Below are positions 15,450-24,187 of a stretch of DNA of 63,624 nt, piece after piece. Origin of the DNA: Desulfobacteraceae bacterium (GTDB lineage Bacteria; Desulfobacterota; Desulfobacteria; Desulfobacterales; Desulfobacteraceae); contig JAAEMK010000973.1 in assembly GCA_024225635.1 (NCBI GenBank), positions 1 through 63,624 of the forward strand, in the 5' to 3' direction. Every line of letters starts with the position of its first letter. Within the stretch, counting starts at the first letter, position 1. The position numbers and the translations under genes were made by a program. Below the pieces are notes generated by a model. That model saw only the letters and a program-made list of their open reading frames with translations, had not been told where the DNA came from and did no database searches.

Positions 15450-18400
15450 TCCCGGGTCCACACCCGCCAAATAGAAAAGAAACGATGCCATCCTGGTTTC
15501 ATCGTTTTCATTTCTATTTCCGTCAAAGGTCAGGTTGAGAACGGGTGTTTTCTCCTCAAATCCCCTGTGCAGGATATTCAGGGCGATGCCCGTATTTTCA
15601 TACATGGAGGTTGCGGTGATTATTCCGTCGGTATTCTGAAGATCCCCGAGGATCTTTGCCTCCCTGTACCTGCCGTTGGTGCCCGCATAAAATCCCAGGG
15701 TTTTATCAGCCCTTGCAATAAGGGAGTCAAAACTTGCTTCAAAGGGAGCCTCACCATTCAGGGACATACCGATGGTGTTTGAATCATCTTGCAGGCGGGC
15801 AAGCCTTTGCTTGAGCATACCTGTCTTTTCCTTTCCGTTCTGTTCCGCAAAGTCCCGCCAGAAAAGCTGCATATATTCGCTGAAAGGAGCATAAACAATC
15901 CTGTGCCCCTTGTCTTCAAGCCTGCTGAAACTGAAGTTGTTCAAAAAATCGTTGAACAGGATCAGGGGCTCGCCCATGGCAAGGAGACATTTTTTGAACG
16001 TACCGGCTGTTATCTCCTTATGGACAGTCTCCGCCATCTCCTTTAATCCATCCATGAAAAACCCCTTGTTTCTTATCAAATCAAGGATATTATCGACATG
16101 GCGTTTTCTCTCCCTTTGGGGGACCATTCTGATAAGATCGCCTGCCAGAAGGCCCATATGGATCATGTTTAAATCCTCCGGATCATTGTAAACAAGGTCT
16201 TCCATGAAAGGGGAGACAATGCCCACATGGTTCCATCCATTTTCATCAAGTTTTGTTCTTACAAAACGGCTGTACTGGCCGTCCACCTCAGCCCCCTCTG
16301 TCTGGGGGATCAGGAAGGCGATATTATTTTCCTCCCCTGCCCTGTCAAGCTGGCTGAAAACATCTCCCACAAGGGCTGCCAGGGAAAAATACTCATTGGT
16401 CATGGTATGCTCCCGTCCCCTGTCAAGGGAGGCCCTGGTTGTCAGGGGCATCACCCTGGCATCAACGCCTTTTGCCGCCAGCATCTCCCTGAAGATATCC
16501 GAGTAGGGGTAGATGTTGGGAAGATAGAGGGTTGTCCCGGGGGCCAGCTCTTTTAAGCTCTGTTTTATGTTTACGCCGTCATGGCGCACCCTGTCCTGGT
16601 AAAATCCCATGTCCCGGGCGATTTTCGTCTCCGTACCCGAGAGGCTGTTGACAAACGCCTCAAGCCGTGTCACCACCCCGACCCCGGAGGCGTGCTCATC
16701 CACCTCGATATTCAAAAAAGGCTTTTCCCCCATAATTTCACTGAAGAAATGGGAAGTCACCGAGTCCGGGCCGCAACCGTGATGGGTCAGCAGGACCGCA
16801 TAGAGATTGGGATGCTCTTTGATGAGATATGCCGGGTCCAGGATATGCTGGGCAAAGGGCCAGTACAGGTTGGGGTGTTCCTTGAAGATCCTGCCTTCTG
16901 GCAGGTCAAAAAAGGAGATTGTCCTATATCCCATCTCCATGAGCTTGTCGGGAATACCCATGTTCAGTACGGGATCTGCCACGCCATATATTTTTGAGAC
17001 AATGACAAAGACCTTTTCATGGGGCTTGATCCCCCGGATTACTTTTTCCCCGTTTCTTTTCAGCCGCTGCTCAAACCCGTGGAATCCCTGCATCCCCTTT
17101 TCAAGGGCATTGAAACTTGCTTCCCGGCTCCTGCCAAGTTCCTTTGCCAGACCGGCAAAGCTGTTCATCATGAACTCCGGGCCCTGGTTAAAGGCAATGG
17201 TCGGGGCCAGCAGTTTTATGCCCCTTTTTTCAAGTTCCATGGCCTGGTTGATGATCTTGAAGGCCACCTGCATATAGGCACACCCGTAATTCTGCCGGGT
17301 CTCGGAACCCGGATGGTTTACCGTGTAAAGGTCGGGAAAAAAGAGATAATCCACCTTTTTTGCTACCAGCTGGGCTACATGGCCGTTGATCAGCTTGACG
17401 GGATAACAGGTTTCATCCAGGGAGTACTCCTGGGCAAGCCCGATGGTCTTTTCATCGGTCGGATCGGACAGGATCACATTAAAGCCAAGGGCTTTGAAAA
17501 AAGCGTTGAACATGGAGAACATCCCAAAGGTAAACAGGGCCCTTGGGATACCCACGGTTTTTTTCCGGGGATCGACAATGGGCTCATAGCCCTCGAATAT
17601 CAGGCGTTCCACCGTTTTAACGAAGCCGTCTTTGCTGCCCGGCCCGGGGACCGGCGCTTTTTTTGTCATACGGGATGCCCCTTTTGCCTTGATCTCAAAC
17701 CCCTTGAAGGATGTCTTGGGATTTCCCATCTCCTCCTTTGCAAGGATCGCGGCCCCAAGGGCGCCGGTGACACTGAAAAAGGGCGGGATGATGATATCCT
17801 TTCCAAGGATGGCCCTGAATGCGTTGATAACCCCCTGGTTAAAGGCAAGTCCCCCCTGGAAAAAGATCTTTTTCCCGATTGTTTTCCGCCCCACGACCCG
17901 GTTGAGGTAATTCTTGACAATGGCGTAGCAGAGGCCCGAGGCGATATCATCCACCCTTGCGCCCCTTGCGAGATGGGAGGCGATGGTTGTCTCGATAAAG
18001 ACGGTGCACCTTTCTCCCAAACCAATGGGATGGTTGCTATTCAAGGCGATGTCGCCGAATCCATTAATGGGTATTTCAAATTTCTTGGCCTGCTCTTCGA
18101 GAAATGAGCCGGTTCCCGCGGCACAGACCTTATTCATCTGAAAATCCACGACCCGGCCATCCCTGATGCTGATAAATTTGGAGTCCTGTCCGCCTATCTC
18201 AAATATGGTGTCCACATTGGGGTCAATGGCAACGGCAGCCTTTGCCTGGGCCGTGATCTCATCCTTCACGACATCCGCTCCCACAAGCCTTGCAATGTGG
18301 TATCGGCCCGATCCTGTCACGCCGGCGCCAATAACCGTTATCCTGTTGCCAAACGCCTCTTTCAGCTCCTTTAACCCTTGCTTGACGGCTGTGGCAGGAT

Positions 18401-19451
18401 CTCCCTTGGTTCTCAAATACCTGTGGGAGATAATGTCGTTGTCCCTGTCACTGAGGACCAGGTTGGTGCTTGTGGACCCCACATCGATGCCTAAAAAGCA
18501 TTCCGGGGTTTCCCGGCCGATAGCCAGGGAATCGTGCCTGTCCCGGCTGTCATCCCAGCCAAAGGAGATCAAGGGGGGCAGTAAGATCCCTTCATCCCTT
18601 TTGCCGCAATCGTCATCCACCCGTTCCAGGTCCTTGATCATCCCGTTCAGATCGATGCTTCGATTGCCCCTGATCCCCAGGATCGCCGCCCCCACCGCCC
18701 CGACACAGCTGAAATGGCCGGGGATGATCAGCTCCTCGTCCTTTAGGTCCAGCAGGTTTTTCAAGGCCGTGACAATCCCCTGGTTGTGGGCCACCCCACC
18801 TGCAAACAGGACGGGTTTTTCCATGGACCGCTTTTTCATCACCGCGACCCGGAAGTTCCTGACCACGGCATAGGCAAGGCCCAGCAGAATATCTTCCACC
18901 GGTGTGCCCTCCTGCTGGTGGTGGGTAATATCCGTCTTGGCAAACACGCTGCATCGTCCCGCTATCCTTGGTATGGACCCGGCCCTTGCCGCATGGGCGG
19001 AGTAATCTTCAAGGTTCAGGTTCAGCCTTGATATCTGCTCCTCCAGGAATGAACCGGTACCCGCCGAGCAGTTGGAATTCATGGAGATCTTTATCCCGGA
19101 TCTTTCCTCTTTTTTAAACCCGGTGATATATTTAGCCCCTTGACCGCCGATCTCGATGATGGATCGGATATTTTCATCCGTTCCAATGCTTCCTTCAACC
19201 AGGGCGGTGACCTCGTTCACCGGCTCGATCTGCCCCGGCCTGAAAAAAAGGCCGCTTCCCTTGCCGGTCATGGCGCCAAAGGTGATCTCATTTGAATTGT
19301 AATTTTTGACAAGCTCCCTGAGATGATTTTTCAAGGTACCCTTAATATCTCCCCTGTGCAGGGAATATTTGGTGTAATGGATTTTATTGTTCCCATCCAC
19401 CAATGCGGTCTTTATCGCTGAATATCCTATGTCCATACCGATACCGTACAT
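15444..19451 (-). CDS. Double CoA-activase / 2-hydroxyacyl-CoA dehydratase D-like fusion
   Basis: 1335 residues. Two tandem BcrAD/BadFG ASKHA ATPase domains are present: residues about 1-270 (GIGMDIGYSAIKTAL; SNCSAGTGSFLEEQ) and about 320-580 (FLGIDVGSTSTNLVL; KVCAAGTGSFLEEQ). The Cys in each CSAGTG/CAAGTG motif ligates the [4Fe-4S] cluster in known activases. A DUF2229 region (about 640-870, VGIPRALFTFGMFSMFNAFF) and a dehydratase component D-like region (to about 1320) follow. Activases use ATP to inject an electron into radical dehydratases or reductases. Proteins of this length and order occur in many anaerobes with unknown substrate. AAGGAGG lies 6 bases before the ATG at 19451. It may be the last gene of the riboswitch-2 unit, 136 bases after the MFS gene. 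Confidence 0.88.
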   Translation of the reverse strand: MYGIGMDIGYSAIKTALVDGNNKIHYTKYSLHRGDIKGTLKNHLRELVKNYNSNEITFGAMTGKGSGLFFRPGQIEPVNEVTALVEGSIGTDENIRSIIEIGGQGAKYITGFKKEERSGIKISMNSNCSAGTGSFLEEQISRLNLNLEDYSAHAARAGSIPRIAGRCSVFAKTDITHHQQEGTPVEDILLGLAYAVVRNFRVAVMKKRSMEKPVLFAGGVAHNQGIVTALKNLLDLKDEELIIPGHFSCVGAVGAAILGIRGNRSIDLNGMIKDLERVDDDCGKRDEGILLPPLISFGWDDSRDRHDSLAIGRETPECFLGIDVGSTSTNLVLSDRDNDIISHRYLRTKGDPATAVKQGLKELKEAFGNRITVIGAGVTGSGRYHIARLVGADVVKDEITAQAKAAVAIDPNVDTIFEIGGQDSKFISIRDGRVVDFQMNKVCAAGTGSFLEEQAKKFEIPINGFGDIALNSNHPIGLGERCTVFIETTIASHLARGARVDDIASGLCYAIVKNYLNRVVGRKTIGKKIFFQGGLAFNQGVINAFRAILGKDIIIPPFFSVTGALGAAILAKEEMGNPKTSFKGFEIKAKGASRMTKKAPVPGPGSKDGFVKTVERLIFEGYEPIVDPRKKTVGIPRALFTFGMFSMFNAFFKALGFNVILSDPTDEKTIGLAQEYSLDETCYPVKLINGHVAQLVAKKVDYLFFPDLYTVNHPGSETRQNYGCAYMQVAFKIINQAMELEKRGIKLLAPTIAFNQGPEFMMNSFAGLAKELGRSREASFNALEKGMQGFHGFEQRLKRNGEKVIRGIKPHEKVFVIVSKIYGVADPVLNMGIPDKLMEMGYRTISFFDLPEGRIFKEHPNLYWPFAQHILDPAYLIKEHPNLYAVLLTHHGCGPDSVTSHFFSEIMGEKPFLNIEVDEHASGVGVVTRLEAFVNSLSGTETKIARDMGFYQDRVRHDGVNIKQSLKELAPGTTLYLPNIYPYSDIFREMLAAKGVDARVMPLTTRASLDRGREHTMTNEYFSLAALVGDVFSQLDRAGEENNIAFLIPQTEGAEVDGQYSRFVRTKLDENGWNHVGIVSPFMEDLVYNDPEDLNMIHMGLLAGDLIRMVPQRERKRHVDNILDLIRNKGFFMDGLKEMAETVHKEITAGTFKKCLLAMGEPLILFNDFLNNFSFSRLEDKGHRIVYAPFSEYMQLFWRDFAEQNGKEKTGMLKQRLARLQDDSNTIGMSLNGEAPFEASFDSLIARADKTLGFYAGTNGRYREAKILGDLQNTDGIITATSMYENTGIALNILHRGFEEKTPVLNLTFDGNRNENDETRMASFLFYLAGVDPGL

Positions 19452-19587
19452 GGAATCCTCCTTCAATAGCTGTATCGGACAGCCGGGTAAATGTTAATTG
19501 ATGCAGGTAAAAACACCTGACTTACGATTCAATGACATACAAGATACTCTGTCCGGGATTTCATTTCTGCCCCGCCACGACTCGTTT

Positions 19588-20868
19588 TTACCCCTGGCCG
19601 TTATTAAGGCCGAAGACCGGGCCCAGCAGGTAAGAACCCGTAAACAGGATCACAAGCCCGACCGCACCCAGCCCCATATAAAAATGATAAAACCCCACCA
19701 CATCGCATAACCGGCCGGTTACGGGCGCAAGCCCAAGTATGGCGATGTGGAGCAGGCTGTTCAAAACAGCATTGTTGGTGGCGGACTGGGGGCCTGCGCT
19801 GAAGCCCATGATCATGCTGAAGATCATGACCGTTACAATACCGGTCATCAGTTTCTCCGCCCCCAGCAACATGCCGGCCTGCCACAGGTCTACGGACGGA
19901 TTTTGGGAAATAACGGCGGAAAAAAGGCTGAGGCTTCCGGCACAAACGCATACAAGGATAAAGAGCCTGGGAACGCCGAATCGTTTAAAAAGCCGTGCCC
20001 CCAGAATGGAGCCTAAAATGGATGTGGGGGTGCCATACCACAGGATCAGGCGGCCAAGCATGGCCGGGTCGTATCCCTTGTCCACAAGCATGGGCAGGCG
20101 CAGCAGGGCACCCCCCTGGTCAAGTATGGCCATCATCACAAGAAACAGTGCAAACCGCAGGGTCCCGGGCTGCCGGATAAAGGCCCGGGCGCTGGGCCTG
20201 GTCTTTACCGGCTCCCGGACAAATTCCCGTTCCCCTGTCTCCTTTAAGGACACCGGGGGGATTTCCTTGTGCAGCACAACCGGTATCATCAGTATCAGTT
20301 GCAGCCCCGTTATTATCAGCAAGGTCGAGTTCCATCCCTGGTTCTGGTAGACAACCAGAAGGACACCGGCTCCCAGCATATAGGCCACCATGTAGCCGAT
20401 GGTTTGAATGGTATTTCCCCAGGGCCTTTCATCGGCAGTGAGTATGTCGGTTGCATAGCCGTCCGCTGCAATGTCCATGGTGGCGGATATGGCATTCAGT
20501 AAAAAGATGGCGGCCAGGAGCAGCTTCAGGTTCTCTTCCGGGGAAAGCATGGACAGAAGAAAGAGCATGACCAGGGAGAGAAAAAGCAGGGGCACAATCC
20601 AGGTTTTGCGCCGCCCAAGCTTACGGCTGTAGAACCGGTCAACCATGGATGCATAAAAGAATTTCACTGCCCATGGAGAATAAACCAGGGCGGTAAATCC
20701 TATGGTTCCAAGGCTTGCTCCCTGGTTGCGTAAAATGATCGGGAGCAGGGTCCAGGTAAAGCAGAGAAAAATCTTTTGCAGGATAAACATGAGGAATAAG
20801 AGCCCCATTTTATGCATGGTCTTTGAGACTTGCGGCTGAAAAAACAGGACGCTTTTTATTTTTTCCAT
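19588..20868 (-). CDS. MFS transporter, FptX/RhtX/AmpG-like
   Basis: 426 residues with about 12 TM helices. The loop after TM2 reads DRFYSRKLGRRKTWIVPL and the TM4 region NAISATMDIAADGYATD; the latter resembles the AmpG and RhtX/FptX siderophore-importer group (TQDIAxDG). Those proteins are single-polypeptide inner-membrane importers of muropeptides or iron-siderophores. It starts 42 bases after the TonB receptor gene and is most likely the inner-membrane step for the cargo of the neighbouring receptors. Which cargo is open: the operon is led by a B12 riboswitch, while the closest named relatives handle siderophores. Confidence 0.82.
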   Translation of the reverse strand: MEKIKSVLFFQPQVSKTMHKMGLLFLMFILQKIFLCFTWTLLPIILRNQGASLGTIGFTALVYSPWAVKFFYASMVDRFYSRKLGRRKTWIVPLLFLSLVMLFLLSMLSPEENLKLLLAAIFLLNAISATMDIAADGYATDILTADERPWGNTIQTIGYMVAYMLGAGVLLVVYQNQGWNSTLLIITGLQLILMIPVVLHKEIPPVSLKETGEREFVREPVKTRPSARAFIRQPGTLRFALFLVMMAILDQGGALLRLPMLVDKGYDPAMLGRLILWYGTPTSILGSILGARLFKRFGVPRLFILVCVCAGSLSLFSAVISQNPSVDLWQAGMLLGAEKLMTGIVTVMIFSMIMGFSAGPQSATNNAVLNSLLHIAILGLAPVTGRLCDVVGFYHFYMGLGAVGLVILFTGSYLLGPVFGLNNGQG

Positions 20869-20910
20869 TGGTATGCTCCGTTTCCTTTCGCATGTCGACG
20901 GCCGGAATAC

Positions 20911-22983
20911 CTATAGTTTAAGGGTCACCGTTACCCCGAAGGTGCGGGGCCGGCCGTCAATACCCAGAATTGAATTTAAGAAAGGCGTTGTAAAGGTGAA
21001 GTATTGCTGATCAAATACATTTTCTGCCCATAGGAATACCTCAAAGTTATCCTGCTCATATCCCAGGCGCAGGTTTACCAATTCATAGGCATCCTGCCTG
21101 GCCGTGTTGGCGGCATCTCCGTAAAACCTGCCGGTTCCCAGAAGATCGGCCCGTCCGAAGAGTCCTTCCTCACTTCGGTATTGCACCCCCACATTATAGG
21201 AGTATCGGGGTGCATTGGTCAGGTAGTTGTCTTCATAGTCTTTTTGAACGATTGCGTTGCCCTCCTTGACCGTGGCTGAGAATTCCTTGAACCTGGATTC
21301 AGTAAAACCAACGCCTGCGAACAGATCCAGGCCCGGCAACGGTTTCGCCTGAACCTGCATCTCAACGCCCTTTGAATGGGCCTTTGCCGCATTGCTTATG
21401 GTCAAAGCCGCAATGGTCGGATGCAACTGAGATACCTGCTTGTCTTCAATTTCGATGAAAAAGGCAGACAGGTTCGCCATGAGCCTGTCATCGAGCCAGG
21501 TGGACTTTATGCCTGCTTCATAATTCCAGGTATATTCCGGGTCATAGCAGAATGTTTCCTCTGTTCCGGTGGTTCCCCAATTAAATCCCCCCGCCATATA
21601 GCCCTTGGATACGGATGTATAGGTCATCACATCTTTTGAAACATCATAGGCCAGGGAGAATTTGGGCAAAATCTCGTCATAGCTCAGGGATTTACAATAC
21701 GCTGTTTGCCGCACCGCATCCTTGAGATCCCCCTCCATGGTCTGGTGATCGAAACGCACCCCCGCAGTCAGGTGAATCCTGTCAAAAAACGTATAGGTTC
21801 CCTGGCCAAAAACAGCATACCCGTCGGCGTCCACATCCGTAACGGGATTCATATACGTTGTTCCCGCTGAAAGAATGTCATACCTGTAATTAAAGTCAGA
21901 CTCCTCCATGAAGCCATATAATCCCACCAGCCATGAAAAGGGGCCGTCCTGGGAAGAAGAAACGCGAACCTCCTGGCTGTATTGCCGTTCCTTCATATCC
22001 ATGGGGTTTACTCTCCGGTCAAGGGGGTTGTCCCACAGGTCACAGTCATTGATCTTATCCAATGTCTGGTACATCATGCTGGAGACGGACAGGACATTGA
22101 ATGCGTCAGCGTCATATTTTATGCGAAGAATCTGGCTGTTCCATCCCTGGTTTAGATCCGCATCGCAATCGCTGCGGATTTTATGTTCATCCGTGGCGTG
22201 GAGTCCGTAAACTGCACGCCCCTCGGCGCCATGGTCGTCTGCGTCCAGTATGTCGGCGATCAAGGATATCTCCCAGCGCTCAACGGGAGTCCATCGCAGG
22301 GTGGCCCGTCCGCCCATGTGTCTCCGTTCAGCCACCTGGTCGTTACCGTCCGATTCGTTTTCAAGAAATCCATCCGAGGACCTGTATTGGAATGCGCCGC
22401 CAAGGAACAATTTCTCTTTTACCACGGGGCCGCTGACGTTGATGCCGGACCGGAAGGTATTGTAGTTGCCGTATTCGCTGAAAACCTTGGCCTGGAACCA
22501 ATTGTCCGGCTGCCTGCTGATGAGGTTGATGACACCGGATTCGGCATTTCTGCCATAAAGGGTGCCCTGGGGGCCCTTGAGGATCTCCGCCCGTTCAAGA
22601 TCGAACAGTTCAATATTCTGCATGTAGTGCATTGGATAACTCACATCATCCACATAAAATCCCGCCGGCGAATAGGTGCTCCCCCGGAAAGGGGAAATCC
22701 CCCTGATCACAACGATATGCTCACAGGACCTGTCCATCATATGGACATTGGGAGACAAACGCACAAGATCATCGGTCTTTTCAATCCCTGCATCCTTAAT
22801 GGCCAGGTCCGAGAAGACGTCCAGGCTCATTGGCACCTCCTGCATGTTTTCTTCCTTTTTCTGTGCCGTGACCTTGACCTCCCCTATCTGATAGGGCGTC
22901 TGATTTTCTACAGGGTTACCATGTGCGCCGGAACATAGAAAAAATACAACCATGAGAACCAGAACAACTTTTTTTTTCTCCAT
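20911..22983 (-). CDS. TonB-dependent receptor, paralogue A
   Basis: 690 residues from the ATG at 22983, which has AAGGAA 8 bases upstream; an upstream in-frame ATG would put 16 polar residues before the signal peptide (VVLVLMVVFFLCSGAHG). TonB-box region IGEVKVTAQKKEENMQEVP, plug with ILKGPQGTLYGRNAESGVINL, barrel ending FGVTVTLKL. It is clearly paralogous to the receptor at 24188: both share VTAQK.EEN.Q..PMS.DV and ERAEILKGPQGTLYGRN.ESGV. The type resembles pesticin/pyochelin-class receptors. A strong 70-bp dyad element lies 40-108 bases upstream of the start, pointing to its own regulated promoter within the operon. Confidence 0.88.
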   Translation of the reverse strand: MEKKKVVLVLMVVFFLCSGAHGNPVENQTPYQIGEVKVTAQKKEENMQEVPMSLDVFSDLAIKDAGIEKTDDLVRLSPNVHMMDRSCEHIVVIRGISPFRGSTYSPAGFYVDDVSYPMHYMQNIELFDLERAEILKGPQGTLYGRNAESGVINLISRQPDNWFQAKVFSEYGNYNTFRSGINVSGPVVKEKLFLGGAFQYRSSDGFLENESDGNDQVAERRHMGGRATLRWTPVERWEISLIADILDADDHGAEGRAVYGLHATDEHKIRSDCDADLNQGWNSQILRIKYDADAFNVLSVSSMMYQTLDKINDCDLWDNPLDRRVNPMDMKERQYSQEVRVSSSQDGPFSWLVGLYGFMEESDFNYRYDILSAGTTYMNPVTDVDADGYAVFGQGTYTFFDRIHLTAGVRFDHQTMEGDLKDAVRQTAYCKSLSYDEILPKFSLAYDVSKDVMTYTSVSKGYMAGGFNWGTTGTEETFCYDPEYTWNYEAGIKSTWLDDRLMANLSAFFIEIEDKQVSQLHPTIAALTISNAAKAHSKGVEMQVQAKPLPGLDLFAGVGFTESRFKEFSATVKEGNAIVQKDYEDNYLTNAPRYSYNVGVQYRSEEGLFGRADLLGTGRFYGDAANTARQDAYELVNLRLGYEQDNFEVFLWAENVFDQQYFTFTTPFLNSILGIDGRPRTFGVTVTLKL

Positions 22984-23020
22984 TGGAATTTTCCTTCGTG
23001 GGAATTGGTTGTGCCGGGAT

Positions 23021-23090
23021 TCCGGCCGCACCCAGGTTAACGTTCAGCATCTGTTTTCTTAACGCCAACCGTTAACCTGGAGCGTAAACC
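23021..23090 (-). promoter_or_regulatory. 70-bp conserved dyad element, copy 1 (upstream of receptor A)
   Basis: Read on the minus strand it begins GGTTTACGCTCC, continues AGGTTAACGG and ends GAACGTTAACCTGGG plus TGCGGCCGGA. The arms CCAGGTTAACG and CGTTAACCTGG are exact complements. It aligns without gaps to 54156-54225 at 55 of 70 bases. The octamer GGTTWACG occurs twice as a direct repeat and once inverted, a layout expected of an AraC-type regulator site. It lies between the methyltransferase gene and receptor A. Confidence 0.7.
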
Positions 23091-23136
23091 TATTAAAAAA
23101 ATACGACGAAAGGCATGGAACCGTGATGGAGATCTG

Positions 23137-24156
23137 TTATTTCCTTGCGATATCCATATCCATGGGACCCCAGTTTGTGTCAAGGGTTCTCGTCCGGACG
23201 GACTTGAAACCGGCCTCGATCATCTCACTGGCAATGACGCCCTGGTCGAACGCCTTTAAAGGCCGGTTATGCATGGACCAGGCCATGGTACAGAGCACAA
23301 AGAACTCGGGTTGGGTACTTTCGTGGGTCAGGCCTTCGGAAAGGTTGATAAAGACGCCCCCCGGATTCAAAGCATCATAAATTTTAGCCATGACCGGTTT
23401 CAAGTCGGCCTGGGCAAAATTCAGGGTGGAGCTTGCCCAGATAAAATCGTATCCCTCTCCGATGGAATCCCGGTTATAATCTCCGGCAAGCACATCCATT
23501 CGATCTTCCAACTGATATTCCTCAATGAACTGTTGGGCAACCCGGGTGGAAGGCTCCCGGTCAAACAGCACCCCTTTCATGGACGGGTGCTTTGCCACCA
23601 TGGCAATTCCGAAAATGCCGGGGCCTGAGCCAAGATCCAGCATCTTTCCGAACAAGGGGAACTCCGGCAGGCCTGAGACCAGTTCGGACATCTGCTGGGC
23701 CACCCCGGCCCTGGCATTGTTGGCCATGCTTTTGGCAAACCGCCCCCACTGTTCTTCGGAACGCTCAAATTTATCAGCCGCCTCCTTGTCCGGTCCCTCC
23801 TTCACCAGCTTGTACAGGTCGGATACCATCATGTCGCGCATGCCGCTTTGCATCAAGAAGCTTTCACCCAGGTAGGTCGGTACGCCTTTTACCAGGAAGT
23901 TCTGGGCAACAGGTTCGTTTGCATAAAGGCCTTTTGATTTTTTCAACAGCCCGCAGGATGTCAGGCCGTTCAAGAGGAACTCGGTGTTGACCGGATCGCT
24001 GTCAACGGCTTCCGCCACCTCAGCGACGGACCGATACGCAAAAAGATGGTCGTATATGCCGAGCCGGATACTGGTGGTCAGCAGTTTGGTTTTCAGGTTT
24101 GCATAGAGCATTTGATAAAGTTTTTCGCAATTTACGTCTACATCTGGCAGGCACAT
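23137..24156 (-). CDS. SAM-dependent O-methyltransferase, family 2 type (BzaC-like possibility)
   Basis: 339 residues. An N-terminal winged-helix dimerisation domain (about 1-110, with KTKLLTTSIRLGIYDHL) is followed by a class I SAM-binding domain: KMLDLGSGPGIFGIAMV (motif I), GVLFDREPS (motif II) and DVLAGDYNRDSIGEGYDFIW. This is the acetylserotonin/plant-type small-molecule O-methyltransferase fold. AGGAGA lies 7 bases before the chosen ATG. It sits between two paralogous TonB receptors, ending 31 bases after the upstream one, in a unit led by a B12 riboswitch. BzaC, which methylates hydroxybenzimidazole for the cobamide lower ligand, belongs to a similar fold, so a cobamide-related role is plausible but not shown; a siderophore or quinone substrate is also possible. 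Confidence 0.85.
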   Translation of the reverse strand: MCLPDVDVNCEKLYQMLYANLKTKLLTTSIRLGIYDHLFAYRSVAEVAEAVDSDPVNTEFLLNGLTSCGLLKKSKGLYANEPVAQNFLVKGVPTYLGESFLMQSGMRDMMVSDLYKLVKEGPDKEAADKFERSEEQWGRFAKSMANNARAGVAQQMSELVSGLPEFPLFGKMLDLGSGPGIFGIAMVAKHPSMKGVLFDREPSTRVAQQFIEEYQLEDRMDVLAGDYNRDSIGEGYDFIWASSTLNFAQADLKPVMAKIYDALNPGGVFINLSEGLTHESTQPEFFVLCTMAWSMHNRPLKAFDQGVIASEMIEAGFKSVRTRTLDTNWGPMDMDIARK

Positions 24157-24187
24157 ATTATCTTCTCCTGTTTTGGGAATCAAGATT

